A DNA stretch of 20,299 nt from NCBI GenBank assembly GCA_023260375.1, contig JALQVK010000048.1, forward strand, positions 1-20,299. The letters run 5' to 3'. Origin of the DNA: Rhodoluna sp. (lineage in GTDB: Bacteria; Actinomycetota; Actinomycetes; Actinomycetales; Microbacteriaceae). Positions 11,121 through 18,039 of this stretch are shown here, piece after piece. The notes under the pieces are model-generated. The model was not told where the DNA came from, did no database searches, and saw only the letters and a program-made list of their open reading frames with translations. The position numbers were made by a program, and so were the translations under genes. Numbering within the stretch: position 1 is the stretch's first letter; every line of letters begins with the position of its first letter.

Positions 11121-11597
11121 CTAGAGGTTTACCTCAATCAGACCTGTGATTCTAGGATCGTCTGGCTTGGTGGTTGGTCGAAAGCGCTTGATTTCACCGT
11201 TAGGCAAAATTAGGAATTTCTCAAAGTTCCACATCACAGGTCCAGCCAAACCGGCGTCGTCCTTGGTTTTTACCAACTCTTTATAGAGTTTGTGGCGTCG
11301 AGGACCGTTTACATGAACCTTTTCCGTCAATGGGAAAGTTACGCCGTAGTTGAGTTTGCAAAAAGAATCAATTTCGCTGGATTTTCCAAGTTCCTGGAGG
11401 AAAGTGTTCGAAGGAAAGCCGATGATGCTCAGACCTTCACCTTTATAGCGCTCATATAGGGCTTCCAAAGCTTCGTACTGCGGGGTTAGCCCACACTTTG
11501 ACGCCACGTTGACCACCAGAGTTACTTTTCCGGCTAGGTCTTTGAACGTGGTCTTTTTGCCACCGATAGTGACTAGTTCAATCTCTGAAAGTTCCAT
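11121..11597 (-). CDS. Glutathione peroxidase family protein, thioredoxin-dependent type
   Basis: Reduces hydrogen peroxide and organic hydroperoxides; the bacterial cysteine forms usually use thioredoxin. 158 residues, normal for the family. The peroxidatic cysteine C35 is in NVASKCGLTPQY, with catalytic-site partners Q68, W123 and N124 (MWNFEKFLI). The cysteine of the usual FPCNQF motif is serine here (FPSNTF), and one residue is missing in the following loop. The later resolving cysteine that thioredoxin-type enzymes use is kept as C80 in FCKLNYGVTFP. The start lacks a ribosome binding site; TATTAC at 7 bases upstream is a weak match to the leaderless pattern seen elsewhere. It lies between the amylase and a zinc-ribbon membrane protein, all on one strand. 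Confidence 0.94.
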   Translation of the reverse strand: MELSEIELVTIGGKKTTFKDLAGKVTLVVNVASKCGLTPQYEALEALYERYKGEGLSIIGFPSNTFLQELGKSSEIDSFCKLNYGVTFPLTEKVHVNGPRRHKLYKELVKTKDDAGLAGPVMWNFEKFLILPNGEIKRFRPTTKPDDPRITGLIEVNL

Positions 11598-11638
11598 GCT
11601 CTAAGTAATAGTGCCTGGCGAGAATAAATTCCTTAGAA

Positions 11639-12028
11639 CTAGTAGGTTCCCATAGTTGCCAACGCCGTAAGTGAAGCAACAACTGCCAAGCCAATTAGTA
11701 ACACGTCCAATGCGCCGATGACTATGGCAGCGATTGCGAGCCCCTTGCCACCTTCGCGCCCCTCGGACTTTCTAATCTGACTCAAAGCCACTGCGCCCAG
11801 GACCACGCCGAGCCAGTTAAGCCAAACAAATCCAACAATCGAAATGACGAAGCCAATAATCGCTAAAACATTGGTTTTCGGTGCCTGTCCGACATTATTT
11901 GAAGGTGGGTTCGCACTCACCGACGCTGAAGTGCTTTGAGTCGAATTAGGAACGACTACTACCGAGGTGCCGCACTCGGCACAGAAAGCAGCACCGTTTA
12001 GCGCTGCACCACACTTAGAACAAAACAT
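11639..12028 (-). CDS. Zinc-ribbon membrane protein with DUF4190-like domain
   Basis: 129 residues. The N-terminal zinc ribbon is CSKC...CAEC with cysteines 3, 6, 16 and 19. A Ser/Thr/Pro/Asn-rich linker (about 27-52) follows, then two hydrophobic segments (about 54-78 and 96-121) joined by a conserved-looking loop ALSQIRKSEGREGGKGLAIA, the DUF4190 pattern. It is probably a small inner-membrane protein with a cytoplasmic zinc ribbon; its function is unknown. I chose the ATG at 12026-12028 because GAGGGG lies 4 bases upstream. An in-frame TTG four codons earlier overlaps that site and is unlikely. It is divergent from the decarboxylase gene. Confidence 0.85.
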   Translation of the reverse strand: MFCSKCGAALNGAAFCAECGTSVVVVPNSTQSTSASVSANPPSNNVGQAPKTNVLAIIGFVISIVGFVWLNWLGVVLGAVALSQIRKSEGREGGKGLAIAAIVIGALDVLLIGLAVVASLTALATMGTY

Positions 12029-12059
12029 GATTCCCCTCAAATCTCTTTAGATATCAAAA

Positions 12060-12089
12060 ACTCTAGTCACATATTGACGCCGGGGACAA
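12060..12089 (-). promoter_or_regulatory. Promoter of the zinc-ribbon membrane protein
   Basis: Minus-strand TTGTCC (12084-12089), an 18-base spacer, then TAGAGT (12060-12065). The predicted transcript would have a leader of roughly 25 bases containing the GAGGGG ribosome binding site. Confidence 0.45.
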
Positions 12090-12100
12090 TTTCGAAGAAT

Positions 12101-12106
12101 TAGGCT
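12101..12106 (+). promoter_or_regulatory. -10 box of the decarboxylase gene (leaderless)
   Basis: TAGGCT, then GGAGTG (6 bases), then ATG at 12113. This spacing supports the ATG at 12113 over the GTG at 12110. A TTGACG at 12074-12079 is 21 bases away, too far for a standard -35. Confidence 0.55.
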
Positions 12107-12112
12107 GGAGTG

Positions 12113-13453
12113 ATGCACAGGGTCAACGACGCCACCGCGGAACTTCGTAATCGCGTATTCGAATACGCCAATACTCGCCTCAACTATGAACCGGCACCTC
12201 TGGACAATACCGAAACCGAGGAAAACCTACTGCAAGCCGCTGGGCAGACCATTACCGACGAAGGCTTGGGAGCGAAAGCACTAGAACTTTTCGCAAATGT
12301 TTTGGCTCCAGCTACCATTTCGACCGATCACCCGGGCTATCTCTCATTCATTCCCTGTGCACCTACCGAGGCTTCAAAACTCTTTGACCTAGTAGTTTCT
12401 GCCTCAGGAATTTACGGTGGGTCATGGATGGAAGGTGCTGGAGCGGTATTTGCCGAAAACCAAGTCTTGGCTTGGCTTGCCAAAGAGGCTGGCTTACCTG
12501 AATCCGCCGGCGGAATTTTCGTCCAGGGTGGAACTCTCGGAAACCTAAGCGCACTGGTAGCAGCTCGAGACCACGCACGGCGCCTCGGTAAGACGGCTAG
12601 TCGTTGGAAAATTGCTTGCAGCGCAGAAGCTCACTCTTCGCTCAAGACTGCCGCTATGGTCATGGATGTCGACCTGATTAAAGTGCCGGTCGATGAATTC
12701 GGAAAACTTGGTGGAGCCGCACTTCGTGAGGCAATCGCAAACAACACCGACGGCCTTTTTGCGATTGTTGCCACCGGAGGTACCACGAATTTTGGAATCG
12801 TCGACCACCTTGACGAAGTTGCGGCAGTTGCTAAGGAGCTTGACGTCTGGTTCCACGTTGATGGCGCCTACGGTCTAGCTGGCATTCTGTCTCACCACAC
12901 TCGCCAACTTTTCAAAGGCCTTGAACACGCTGACTCTTTCATCGTTGATCCACATAAGTGGCTATTCGCACCTTTTGACGCCTGTGCCTTGGTGTATCGA
13001 GACCCAGAAATTGGTCGACTTGCTCACACTCAACATGGCGAGTATCTTGACACTTTGACCAATTCCGGTGAATGGAACCCCAGCGACTACGCCATCAATC
13101 TCACGCGTCGGCCTAGAGGTTTACCACTCTGGTTTTCACTCGCAACGCACGGTGCCAATGCCTATCGCGAAGCGGTTACCAAAAACATCGAACTTGCCCA
13201 TTACGCGGCTCGAGGGGTCAGGGCTCGAGACTATTTGGAATTGGTTCGCGCACCTGAACTTTCCGTTGTGGTCTTCGAACGCACCGGCTGGAACCTTGAA
13301 CAATACGAAACGTGGTCGAAGAAACTTTTAGATGAAAACATCGCTTTTGTGGTCCCAAGTTCTCATAAGGGACGTCCAAATGCCAGATTTGCCATCGTCA
13401 ACCCACTAACCAGCGAGGAACTCATCGACGAAATCCTCGACAGCATGGAGTAG
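12113..13453 (+). CDS. Group II PLP-dependent decarboxylase (aromatic amino acid/glutamate decarboxylase fold)
   Basis: 446-residue cytoplasmic PLP enzyme that would decarboxylate an L-amino acid. Visible features are H174 (SAEAHSSLKTA), the aspartate that contacts the pyridine nitrogen, D250 (WFHVDGAYG), and the Schiff-base lysine K282 in VDPHKWLF. The whole layout matches aromatic-L-amino-acid and related decarboxylases. The substrate cannot be read from the sequence. It is followed after 2 bases by an agmatine-deiminase-family gene, so the two are surely co-transcribed; this suggests, as inference only, that the product may be agmatine or another guanidino amine. That would be unusual, as known arginine decarboxylases mostly use other folds. 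The ATG at 12113 fits a leaderless start. Confidence 0.88.
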   Translation: MHRVNDATAELRNRVFEYANTRLNYEPAPLDNTETEENLLQAAGQTITDEGLGAKALELFANVLAPATISTDHPGYLSFIPCAPTEASKLFDLVVSASGIYGGSWMEGAGAVFAENQVLAWLAKEAGLPESAGGIFVQGGTLGNLSALVAARDHARRLGKTASRWKIACSAEAHSSLKTAAMVMDVDLIKVPVDEFGKLGGAALREAIANNTDGLFAIVATGGTTNFGIVDHLDEVAAVAKELDVWFHVDGAYGLAGILSHHTRQLFKGLEHADSFIVDPHKWLFAPFDACALVYRDPEIGRLAHTQHGEYLDTLTNSGEWNPSDYAINLTRRPRGLPLWFSLATHGANAYREAVTKNIELAHYAARGVRARDYLELVRAPELSVVVFERTGWNLEQYETWSKKLLDENIAFVVPSSHKGRPNARFAIVNPLTSEELIDEILDSME

Positions 13454-13455
13454 CC

Positions 13456-14445
13456 GTGCGAATGCCGGCTGAGTGGGAGATCCACGAACGCACCTGGATG
13501 GCTTGGCCGTCTAATGGTTACACACTTGGTGAAACTGAAATTGAAGCAGATCGTGCTCGCCAAACCTGGGCCAACGTAGCCAACGCGATTGTTCGATTTG
13601 AACCGGTAACCATGGTTGTGAACCCAGGTGACTCCGACATTGCAAAGATCTTCCTCGATTCCGAAGTGGAGATCATTGAGCTACCCCTAAACGATGCCTG
13701 GATGCGTGACATCGGCCCAACCTTTGTAAAAGACGAACAAGCCAACAAGGCAATCAACTGGGTCTTCAACGGGTGGGGCTCTCAAGATTGGGCGACCTGG
13801 AATTTCGACGACCAGATAGCCACCGAGATCTCAAGTTACACCAAAACCCCTCGCATGGACTCTCCCCTAATAAACGAAGGTGGCGGCATCCATGTCAACG
13901 GCAAGGGAACCATTCTGCTAACCGAAACCGTTCAACTTGGAAAAGGTCGAAACGAATCTTGGACCAAAGAACAAGTTGAAGCGGAACTAAATAAACAGCT
14001 GGGCGTAACCAAAGCGGTTTGGATTAAACGAGGACTTACCCGCGACTATGACGAATTTGGAACCCGCGGCCACATCGACATCGTCGCCTGCTTCTCAGAC
14101 GAGAACACAATTCTTTATCATGACCAGCAAAACCAGAGCCACCCCGACTATGCGGTGAGCCAAGAAGTCAAAGCAACTCTAGAAAAAACCGGTTTCTCTC
14201 TTATCCCGGTACCTGCACCAACCATCCTTCACGACAACGAGGGTCCAGTTGACTACAGTTACATCAATCACTACATCTGCAACGGTGCCGTGATCCTCTG
14301 TGCCTTTGACGATCCCAACGACCAAGTAGCAAAAGCCATCCTCGAAAAGGCTTATCCCGGCCGAGAAATCGTGCTCGTGGATGCTCGTGAGTTATTCGCC
14401 AGAGGTGGCGGGATTCACTGCATCACTCAGCAGCAACCCGCTTAG
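13456..14445 (+). CDS. Agmatine deiminase family protein
   Basis: Member of the porphyromonas-type peptidyl-arginine deiminase/agmatine deiminase family, which hydrolyses a guanidino group; agmatine deiminase gives N-carbamoylputrescine and ammonia. 329 residues, slightly shorter than typical AguA. Motifs are MPAEWEIHERTWMAWPS at the start, MRDIGP (83-88, D85), EGGGIHVNG (141-149), GHID (205-208, H206 and D208), and GGGIHCITQQQP with nucleophile C322. The usual TDGHVDN is replaced by TRGHIDIV, marking a subgroup. The start is GTG at 13456 with GGAG 5 bases before it (inside the decarboxylase's last codons); the ATG at 13462 is an alternative. Its stop interlocks with the stop of lacI. No carbamoylputrescine amidase gene is nearby. 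Confidence 0.88.
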   Translation: MRMPAEWEIHERTWMAWPSNGYTLGETEIEADRARQTWANVANAIVRFEPVTMVVNPGDSDIAKIFLDSEVEIIELPLNDAWMRDIGPTFVKDEQANKAINWVFNGWGSQDWATWNFDDQIATEISSYTKTPRMDSPLINEGGGIHVNGKGTILLTETVQLGKGRNESWTKEQVEAELNKQLGVTKAVWIKRGLTRDYDEFGTRGHIDIVACFSDENTILYHDQQNQSHPDYAVSQEVKATLEKTGFSLIPVPAPTILHDNEGPVDYSYINHYICNGAVILCAFDDPNDQVAKAILEKAYPGREIVLVDARELFARGGGIHCITQQQPA

Positions 14446-15422
14446 CGCATGGACGATGATCGGATAACTAATTCCGGCTGAAATTCAACAGAGTCATCGC
14501 CATCGAGCTTTCCCACCAAACCCTTCAATGCAAGTTGGGCTGCCGTTTTACCAAGTTCAAAACTATGTGGGTCAACTGTGGTGAGCGCTAGTACGGGCGT
14601 CTGACTCAAGGAAGTATTGTCGTATCCAACTACAGCAACGTCGGCACCAGGCTTGAGCCCAGTCGAAACCAACGCATCAAGCACACCTAAAGCCGACAAA
14701 TCATTGTGCGCAAAAATGGCAGTCGGCTTCCCTTGCTCCAGCAGTTCTAGTGCGTCTGCTTCGGCTTGGACTCTTTGATAACTCGATTCCTTAACCAAAG
14801 CAGGCAATCCAGCAGTGGCCATCGCATCAAGATAACCAGCCTGGCGACCAAGATAGCCATCGGTTTGCGGATTTGCCAGAAAAGAAATTCGCGAATGTCC
14901 TCCGGCAATCAAATGCTCGGTGGCAAGTTTTGCTCCAAGATAGTCATCGGAACTCACCGACGAAACACCGTGTGCTTTGCGAGTAACACTAATCAATGTG
15001 GTTGCTTTGGCATAACGCTGCAATTCGCTGTCGGACATGGTTAGTCCAGCCGCAATAATCACGTCAACACGCGCAGCTATTAATGTGTCGATCGCCTTAG
15101 CATCGCGGCCAGGTTCGGCGCTTCCCACCGATATCACCAGTTGAACTTCTTGTTCGTCGATTACTTTTCGAATTCCGTCGAACACGTCGGCGAACACCTC
15201 GTTGTGGAGATCTTGCAGAAAAACACCGATGGTTTTGATGCCCTTCGATGCCAATCTTGCGGCATTGAGGTTCGGCACATAGCCAAGCTTTTGCCCTACA
15301 GCAAAAATGTGTTCTCTCGTTTTGTCCGACACCCCTGCAACACCGCGATAGGCAATTGAAACAAGTGCGCGCGAAACCCCTGCCGCTTTCGCGACGTCTT
15401 CGATCGTTATTTTGCGCAACAC
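14442..15422 (-). CDS. LacI-family transcriptional regulator
   Basis: 326-residue DNA-binding regulator with an N-terminal helix-turn-helix (TIEDVAKAAGVSRALVSIAY, residues 6-25), a hinge segment near residues 50-60 (NLNAARLASKG) and a periplasmic-binding-protein-like sugar-sensing domain ending in the typical PELVIRSS block. It is divergent from the IolE-like/Gfo-Idh operon, and a 16-bp palindrome with a CpG centre lies between them, so it most likely represses that operon and itself until a sugar or cyclitol binds. The annotated start is GTG; GGAGG is only 1 base before it but 4 before the next codon, TTG at 15417-15419, which may be the true start. Its 3' end overlaps the deiminase gene by 4 bases. 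Confidence 0.92.
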   Translation of the reverse strand: MLRKITIEDVAKAAGVSRALVSIAYRGVAGVSDKTREHIFAVGQKLGYVPNLNAARLASKGIKTIGVFLQDLHNEVFADVFDGIRKVIDEQEVQLVISVGSAEPGRDAKAIDTLIAARVDVIIAAGLTMSDSELQRYAKATTLISVTRKAHGVSSVSSDDYLGAKLATEHLIAGGHSRISFLANPQTDGYLGRQAGYLDAMATAGLPALVKESSYQRVQAEADALELLEQGKPTAIFAHNDLSALGVLDALVSTGLKPGADVAVVGYDNTSLSQTPVLALTTVDPHSFELGKTAAQLALKGLVGKLDGDDSVEFQPELVIRSSSMR

Positions 15423-15441
15423 GCCTCCAAACCCAACATAA

Positions 15442-15471
15442 TTGACAATACAAACTAGAGCGTTCTAGTAT
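15442..15471 (+). promoter_or_regulatory. Promoter of the IolE-like/Gfo-Idh operon
   Basis: A consensus -35 TTGACA (15442-15447), an 18-base spacer and TAGTAT (15466-15471). This is the strongest classical promoter in the window. Transcription should start near 15478, leaving a leader of about 24 bases with AAGGAG (15491-15496) 5 bases before the ATG. Confidence 0.75.
15454..15469. promoter_or_regulatory. LacI-family operator
   Basis: ACTAGAGCGTTCTAGT is a 16-bp palindrome with one mismatched pair and a central CG, the form bound by LacI-family proteins. It fills the space between the -35 and -10 boxes of the operon promoter and overlaps the -10, so bound repressor would block polymerase. 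It is 32 bases from the regulator's own start, so autoregulation is also likely. Confidence 0.72.
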
Positions 15472-15501
15472 TCTACAAAACGGCACTAAAAAGGAGAAAC
15501 A

Positions 15502-16416
15502 ATGTCAGCACCTCGCATCGGTATTGCCCCAGACTCCTGGGGAGTTTGGAATGCCGTGGATCCAAAACAGCCGGATTCAGAACTATATCTCCGCGAAGTT
15601 TCGGAGGCCGGCTACACCTGGACCGAACTTGGCCCATACGGCTACTTAGGTATTGACCCAGAACTCGTGGCCGAGCGCATCGCCATGCACAATCTAAAGG
15701 TTTCCGGTGGAACCGTGTTTACCGGTCTCCACAAAGGCAAAGATGCCTTAGACGAATACTGGGAAGCAGTCGCTCCAGTTGCCAAAATGACCGCAGCGCA
15801 GGGTGCCAGCCATCTAATCGTTATCCCAGAAATGTGGACTCGTGCAAACGAAGGCACAGGTGAAGTCACCAGCCCTCGAACCTACAACGAACTCGAGTGG
15901 GCCAACCTCACCAAGAACCACAATGAACTTGGTAAGCGGCTTCTCGAAGAATTCGGACTTCACCAACAATTTCACTCTCACGCGGAGACCCCAATCGGTA
16001 GCTACCGCGAGGTGAGCCGCCTGCTGAATGACACCGATGCACAATTTCTGAATCTTTGCCTCGACACCGGACACTTCGCCTACTATTACGGCGACAACGT
16101 GCGCCTGGTGCGTGAGTTCAAGGAACGAATCGGATACCTTCATCTCAAGCAGGTAGAGCCAGACCTACTTGCCGACGTACTCAAGAACTCAATCACTTTC
16201 GTGGACGCAGTACAGCAGGGAATCATGGTTGAACCACCTTACGGCGTCCCAGAATATGGTGACATTTTGGCCGAAGCCAACAAGTACGTGCCGGGCATCT
16301 TCGCCATCATCGAGCAAGACATGTATCCGCTGAAAGATTTCACCGAACCAAAACAAATCGCAATCCGCACCAAGTCATATATCGAAAAACTCGGTGTACC
16401 GGTTCAGTTCAAATAA
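15502..16416 (+). CDS. Sugar phosphate isomerase/epimerase-fold enzyme, IolE (inosose dehydratase)-like
   Basis: 304-residue TIM-barrel enzyme of the xylose-isomerase-like superfamily. The N-terminus RIGIAPDSWGVW (5-16) and TELGPYGYLG (41-50) are typical of IolE, which dehydrates scyllo-inosose in myo-inositol breakdown, and of close relatives acting on other keto-cyclitols or sugars. Probable metal and catalytic residues are H160 (FHSHAET), D188 and H191 (LDTGH), H214 (YLHLK) and E271 (IIEQD). It is the first gene of an operon with a Gfo/Idh/MocA dehydrogenase 21 bases downstream. The upstream promoter and operator indicate control by the divergent LacI-type protein. No other iol genes are in the window, so the exact substrate is open. 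A strong AAGGAG precedes the ATG. Confidence 0.85.
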   Translation: MSAPRIGIAPDSWGVWNAVDPKQPDSELYLREVSEAGYTWTELGPYGYLGIDPELVAERIAMHNLKVSGGTVFTGLHKGKDALDEYWEAVAPVAKMTAAQGASHLIVIPEMWTRANEGTGEVTSPRTYNELEWANLTKNHNELGKRLLEEFGLHQQFHSHAETPIGSYREVSRLLNDTDAQFLNLCLDTGHFAYYYGDNVRLVREFKERIGYLHLKQVEPDLLADVLKNSITFVDAVQQGIMVEPPYGVPEYGDILAEANKYVPGIFAIIEQDMYPLKDFTEPKQIAIRTKSYIEKLGVPVQFK

Positions 16417-16437
16417 ACAAATTCAAAGGAGACACAA

Positions 16438-17598
16438 ATGACCAAGACACTAAAGGTAGGAATCATCGGAGCCGGCATGGCCGGTCAGGCTCACGCCTTC
16501 GGCTACCGCAATGCGTCAATGGCACTTTCGAGTGAAATCAAGGTAGAGCTTTACGCCATCGCTGACCCAAACCTTGCCCTCGCGCAAAAAGTTGCCGATC
16601 GCTATGGATTCGCAAACGCTATTGCAGACATCGACGAACTAATCAACTCGGACGTCGATGTAATCAGCGTTGCTCTTCCAAACTTCCTTCACGCCGAAGT
16701 ACTCCCGAAGGTGATCGCCAGCGGAAAGCACCTGTTCGCCGAGAAGCCAATCGGGCGCAACACTAAAGAATCATCTGAACTCCTGAAACTTGCCAATGAA
16801 AGCAAGGCAATCACCGGTGTTGGTTTTTCATTCCGCAGACTTCCAGGACTAGCAGCCCTTGCTCAGGCGGCTCGCGAAGGTATCTTTGGTGACATCCACT
16901 CGGCTCGCGCTTGGTATCTTGCTGACTACGCCGCCGACCCAAAGGGTGCACTAAGCTGGCGCTACTCACTTGAGCAAGCAGGCCCAGGCGCACTCCTCGA
17001 TATCGGTTCTCACGCCATCGATGCGCTCCAGTTCGTTGTTGGAAATGTCTCTGAAGTAACCAGCGCCAATCTTGTTACCGTAATCAAGGAGCGACCAAAG
17101 GCTGCCGCAGGCGCAATCGGTCACGGAGCATCAACCAGCAATGAAACTGGCCCAGTAACCAACGACGACATCGCCCACCTGTCGACTAAACACGTCAACG
17201 GCGCCGTTTCCCAGGTAACCATGAGCCGAATTGCTCACGGAATGCCAAACACACTTGGTGTCGAAGTATTTGGAACTAAGGGCTCAGGCCTCTTTGACTC
17301 AATGACTGGTGGAGAATTCCACATCTTCGAATCGGGCCTAGGCGATGCCAAGTTCAACGGAACAAAAAAGATCATCACCGGCCCAAACCACCCATACTTT
17401 AACGATGTGGCGGCAATGCCAGGCGCGGGAGTTGGAACCGGTTACGCCGAAGCCTTTGTTGCTGAAATCCAAGAGTTTTTAGTCGCTGTAAACACCAATA
17501 CACCGATGTCAACTGGCTTCCACGAAGCACACCAGATGATGAAGGTTGTTGGCGCAAGCCTCGATTCAAGCGCCAACTCAAAGCCAGTCAAGCTCTAG
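16438..17598 (+). CDS. Gfo/Idh/MocA family oxidoreductase
   Basis: 386-residue NAD(P)-dependent dehydrogenase that oxidises or reduces a hydroxyl on a sugar or cyclitol. The Rossmann motif GIIGAGMAGQAH is at 8-19; AEKPIGRN (101-108, with the conserved K103) and LLDIGSHAIDAL (186-197, with D188 and H192) form the active-site signature of the family. AAGGAG lies 6 bases before the ATG. With the upstream IolE-like enzyme it makes a plausible dehydrogenase plus dehydratase/isomerase pair: the dehydrogenase would form the keto group that the partner then acts on. Inositol 2-dehydrogenase is possible but not proven. The stop codon TAG also forms the first half of the -10 box of the next gene. Confidence 0.92.
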   Translation: MTKTLKVGIIGAGMAGQAHAFGYRNASMALSSEIKVELYAIADPNLALAQKVADRYGFANAIADIDELINSDVDVISVALPNFLHAEVLPKVIASGKHLFAEKPIGRNTKESSELLKLANESKAITGVGFSFRRLPGLAALAQAAREGIFGDIHSARAWYLADYAADPKGALSWRYSLEQAGPGALLDIGSHAIDALQFVVGNVSEVTSANLVTVIKERPKAAAGAIGHGASTSNETGPVTNDDIAHLSTKHVNGAVSQVTMSRIAHGMPNTLGVEVFGTKGSGLFDSMTGGEFHIFESGLGDAKFNGTKKIITGPNHPYFNDVAAMPGAGVGTGYAEAFVAEIQEFLVAVNTNTPMSTGFHEAHQMMKVVGASLDSSANSKPVKL

Positions 17599-17601
17599 GC
17601 T
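17596..17601 (+). promoter_or_regulatory. -10 box of the UPF0303 gene, built on the stop codon of the previous gene
   Basis: TAGGCT, whose TAG (17596-17598) is the stop codon of the oxidoreductase, followed by TGACCC (6 bases) and the ATG. Same hexamer and spacing as argG and the decarboxylase gene. No ribosome binding site precedes this ATG. Confidence 0.5.
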
Positions 17602-17607
17602 TGACCC

Positions 17608-18039
17608 ATGGAAGAGAGCGAAATCCCAGCGCTAGACGATTTCAACATTGAGGTTGCATGGGAGCTCGGTGTAATAGCCCACGATCTGGCTGCCGCACGG
17701 GGTTACCCGATAGTGATTGACATTCGTCAGGAACAAAAATCACTCTTCACCGTGCGGTTGCCGGGAGCCACCGAAGTTAATCTAGATTGGGCCAGACGCA
17801 AAAGAAATCTGACTTTGCTAACGAAAGTGGCCAGTTGGGAACATGACAAAGCTAGAAAAGCCGGTCACGACATCCTCGTAGAACGTAACTTGGATCCAAA
17901 AGATTTTGCATCACACGGAGGCTGTGTTCCCATCATGGTGAACGGAGAATTCGTTGGAACCTTTGCCATCTCTGGGCTGCCATCAAAGGAAGACCATGAA
18001 TTTGCGATTGAGTGCCTAAACCTTCTAAACGCCCAGTAG
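17608..18039 (+). CDS. UPF0303 / heme-degrading-domain (DUF336, GlcG/HbpS-like) protein
   Basis: 143-residue small cytoplasmic protein. It matches the UPF0303 pattern: YPIVIDIRQ near 37-45, LFTVRLPGA, DWARRKRN, SHGGCVPI, and the C-terminal GEFVGTFAISGLPSKEDHEFA. This fold relates to GlcG/HbpS proteins, some of which bind heme, but UPF0303 members have no settled function. It starts only 9 bases after the oxidoreductase stop, yet the promoter-like TAGGCT suggests independent, leaderless expression. Its 3' end overlaps the convergent aminotransferase gene by 15 bases. Family call is good; any role in the preceding sugar pathway is speculative. Confidence 0.85.
   Translation: MEESEIPALDDFNIEVAWELGVIAHDLAAARGYPIVIDIRQEQKSLFTVRLPGATEVNLDWARRKRNLTLLTKVASWEHDKARKAGHDILVERNLDPKDFASHGGCVPIMVNGEFVGTFAISGLPSKEDHEFAIECLNLLNAQ

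Noticed and set aside
12029..12040. TTG start four codons upstream of the zinc-ribbon protein
   Set aside because: It overlaps the GAGGGG ribosome binding site that serves the ATG at 12028.
12074..12106. TTGACG/TAGGCT as a classical -35/-10 pair for the decarboxylase
   Set aside because: The spacer is 21 bases, outside the usual range, so only the -10 is kept.
12110..12112. GTG as the start of the decarboxylase
   Set aside because: The next codon is ATG and fits exactly the 6-base spacing from TAGGCT found at other genes, so ATG 12113 is preferred.
15097..15486. Minus-strand open frame of 129 codons overlapping lacI in another frame
   Set aside because: Arginine/cysteine-rich shadow of the LacI-family gene; it would also run through the operator region.
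15502..18039. A full myo-inositol (iol) operon
   Set aside because: Only IolE-like and Gfo/Idh genes are present. iolB, iolC, iolD and a transporter are absent, and UPF0303 is not an inositol gene.
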